From Clostridia bacterium (lineage in GTDB: Bacteria > Bacillota > Clostridia > Oscillospirales > Acutalibacteraceae): a stretch of 6,653 bases of DNA. A model generated the notes under the pieces. That model was not told the origin of the DNA. It ran no database searches and saw nothing but the letters and a program-made list of their open reading frames with translations. Below are positions 5,473-6,653 of the stretch, one piece after another (position 1 is the first letter of the stretch; each line of letters begins with the position of its first letter). The stretch is taken from positions 1 through 6,653 of the forward strand of contig JAGAZW010000137.1 of NCBI GenBank assembly GCA_017939855.1, written 5' to 3'. Both the position numbers and the translations under genes were made by a program.

Positions 5473-6653
5473 TTATTTTTTCTTCAAAGAAACTCTGATT
5501 TCGTATTTTCCAACAATCCAAACATTATCAGCGTCTTTTATAGATATTGCAGAATAATCGGTTTCATTGCTGATATTAAAAGAGCCTGTCGAATAGCCGT
5601 CAAGGTCGATGACAATACTGCGGTTATTTATAGTTTCATTCCATTTATCAATGAAATTTTCATCACCGCAAACAGTAATAATAGGCGGTTTTTCAACATC
5701 AATACTAGCTTTTAATCCTGAAGCGACATTTATAAACTCAACCTTTGAGCTTGAGATTTCGTATTCATTAATTTTAAAGTCTGAAACATCAATTTTAACA
5801 GTAAAATACTCTAGTTTGTTTTGGTCTGACAATGTTACGCCGTCAGGTAATATGGGAGAAACTTCAAATGTATTAGATTTAATAGAAATATTTCTGAAAT
5901 CAATAGGACTTAAAGTAAGTTCGGTCATGGAATCTACAACATCAGGTGTTCCGCGAACCACCACCTCTTTATAATCGCAAGACCATAAATCGTCATCGTT
6001 CAAGGTGGTTCCCTTACCGAATTTTGACGGTATATTGTTAAACTGCGCCAAAACCTTCAAGGTCTTTTCTTTTGAAATCCGCTGAGTTACATTCACAGAA
6101 GTAAAATCCAATTGCAAATAATTTTTTAAGATGACCTTATTATTGATATCATAAATTTTATTGTCGGTACCATATCGATAAATAAGTGCACCGTTGGTAT
6201 CAAGTAATCTGATTTCACAATTGAAATTCTGAGTGGAGCTTAATATTTGGTTGACTTCATAATACGCCTCGACCGTTGCAATCTTTTGCATAACAGAACG
6301 TGGACCACGAATTGAAATTCTTTGATTGGATGAATCGCTTATCACGGGAGTTTCGGCAATCAAATCTTTATTAGACGGAGTTCCAACTCCTACAATATTA
6401 GGTTCAACATCAAATTCCTTAGTATCAAAATTATCTACCGTTACTTCAATGGTCTGTGGAGAAACAGAAACAAATTCGTAGCCTGATTTACTGCTGTTTC
6501 TGGCCCCTGCTACTGCCAAACGATATTTACCCGCCTCAGTTATATCAGAAACTGAGGTCGTAAGCATAATGTCGTCAGCTCGCAAAGAACTTATAACATA
6601 ATTAGGACCGCTTACGGTGACAGTAAACTTTTGTGTTGTGGGATCCGAAGACA
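5473..6653 (-). CDS. cdaR: YbbR-repeat protein, CdaR-like regulator of diadenylate cyclase (N-terminus outside window)
   Basis: The frame is open through the right edge (first full codon 6651-6649) and ends at TAA 5475-5473; the TTG at 6585 is internal, because the residues before it (TVTVSGPNYVISS) are the opening strand of a YbbR repeat. The visible 392 residues contain about four YbbR-like repeats, each starting with a strand and a G-P/G-x turn: TVTVSGP near visible residue 10, ISIRGP near 112, VVVRGTP near 230, and IITVCGD near 325. This is the usual four-repeat build. CdaR is a single-pass membrane protein with its repeats outside the membrane, which modulates the cyclic-di-AMP synthase CdaA; the genes are normally adjacent. 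The expected N-terminal membrane helix and cdaA would lie beyond the right edge. No intrinsic terminator follows, and read-through into the downstream genes is likely. The protein ends in a lysine run. Confidence 0.87.
   Translation of the reverse strand, partial: SSDPTTQKFTVTVSGPNYVISSLRADDIMLTTSVSDITEAGKYRLAVAGARNSSKSGYEFVSVSPQTIEVTVDNFDTKEFDVEPNIVGVGTPSNKDLIAETPVISDSSNQRISIRGPRSVMQKIATVEAYYEVNQILSSTQNFNCEIRLLDTNGALIYRYGTDNKIYDINNKVILKNYLQLDFTSVNVTQRISKEKTLKVLAQFNNIPSKFGKGTTLNDDDLWSCDYKEVVVRGTPDVVDSMTELTLSPIDFRNISIKSNTFEVSPILPDGVTLSDQNKLEYFTVKIDVSDFKINEYEISSSKVEFINVASGLKASIDVEKPPIITVCGDENFIDKWNETINNRSIVIDLDGYSTGSFNISNETDYSAISIKDADNVWIVGKYEIRVSLKKK

Noticed and set aside
5609..5974. 121-aa plus-strand ORF
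   Set aside because: Antisense to the YbbR-repeat gene; no independent coding evidence.
6583..6585. TTG as start of the YbbR-repeat protein
   Set aside because: The frame stays open to the window edge, and the residues before it complete a YbbR repeat; there is no ribosome binding site.
1..6653. Mobile element, CRISPR, phage or defence island
   Set aside because: No transposase, integrase, terminal repeats, direct-repeat array or defence domains were seen; a helicase next to comF is a housekeeping pairing, and all RecD2 motifs are standard.

Overview
The window looks like a chromosomal housekeeping segment of a low-GC, endospore-lineage Clostridia genome, most likely an Oscillospiraceae/Ruminococcaceae-type gut bacterium. 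The reasons are the AT-rich sequence, strong GAGG-type Shine-Dalgarno sites, near-consensus sigma-A promoters, TGA and TAA both used as stops, a YlbJ-like sporulation membrane protein, and the gene set CdaR / RecD2 / ComF / MreB-like. The placement is inferred from protein character, not from a database search.

Layout: the left edge (1-481) carries the 3' end of a plus-strand gene resembling ylbJ. It converges on everything else, which is on the minus strand, and the two directions meet at a perfect 15-bp hairpin (541-574) that has A/T tails suited to terminating both. Reading the minus strand in its own 5'->3' direction (right to left), the order is: the C-terminal part of a YbbR-repeat protein (CdaR, open at the right edge); a 53-nt gap holding a strong hairpin; a 114-aa membrane-anchored protein of unknown function; recD2 helicase, separated by 1 nt; comF, overlapping recD2 by 11 nt; an mreB-like actin homologue with its own promoter embedded in the end of comF; a 70-aa four-cysteine protein; a consensus promoter; tRNA-His(GTG); a hairpin/T-run; and tRNA-Gln(TTG).

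How the genes relate: tight spacing suggests that the hypothetical gene, recD2 and comF are co-transcribed, possibly with cdaR. mreB-like and the four-Cys gene can also be expressed separately from the internal promoter. There is no convincing intrinsic terminator between the four-Cys gene and the tRNAs, so read-through into the tRNA genes is likely. The functions are mixed (c-di-AMP control/envelope, DNA repair, competence-type phosphoribosyltransferase fold, cytoskeleton), as is usual for conserved clostridial housekeeping clusters.

No mobile element, CRISPR array, phage gene or defence system was seen. The most interesting points are: an MreB-like protein in which the catalytic glutamate before the conserved proline is a serine (Ser128); a 17-bp hairpin that buries the Shine-Dalgarno of the small membrane protein; a terminator-like hairpin between two tRNAs, the second of which has no visible promoter; and a 10-bp inverted repeat bracketing the tRNA promoter.
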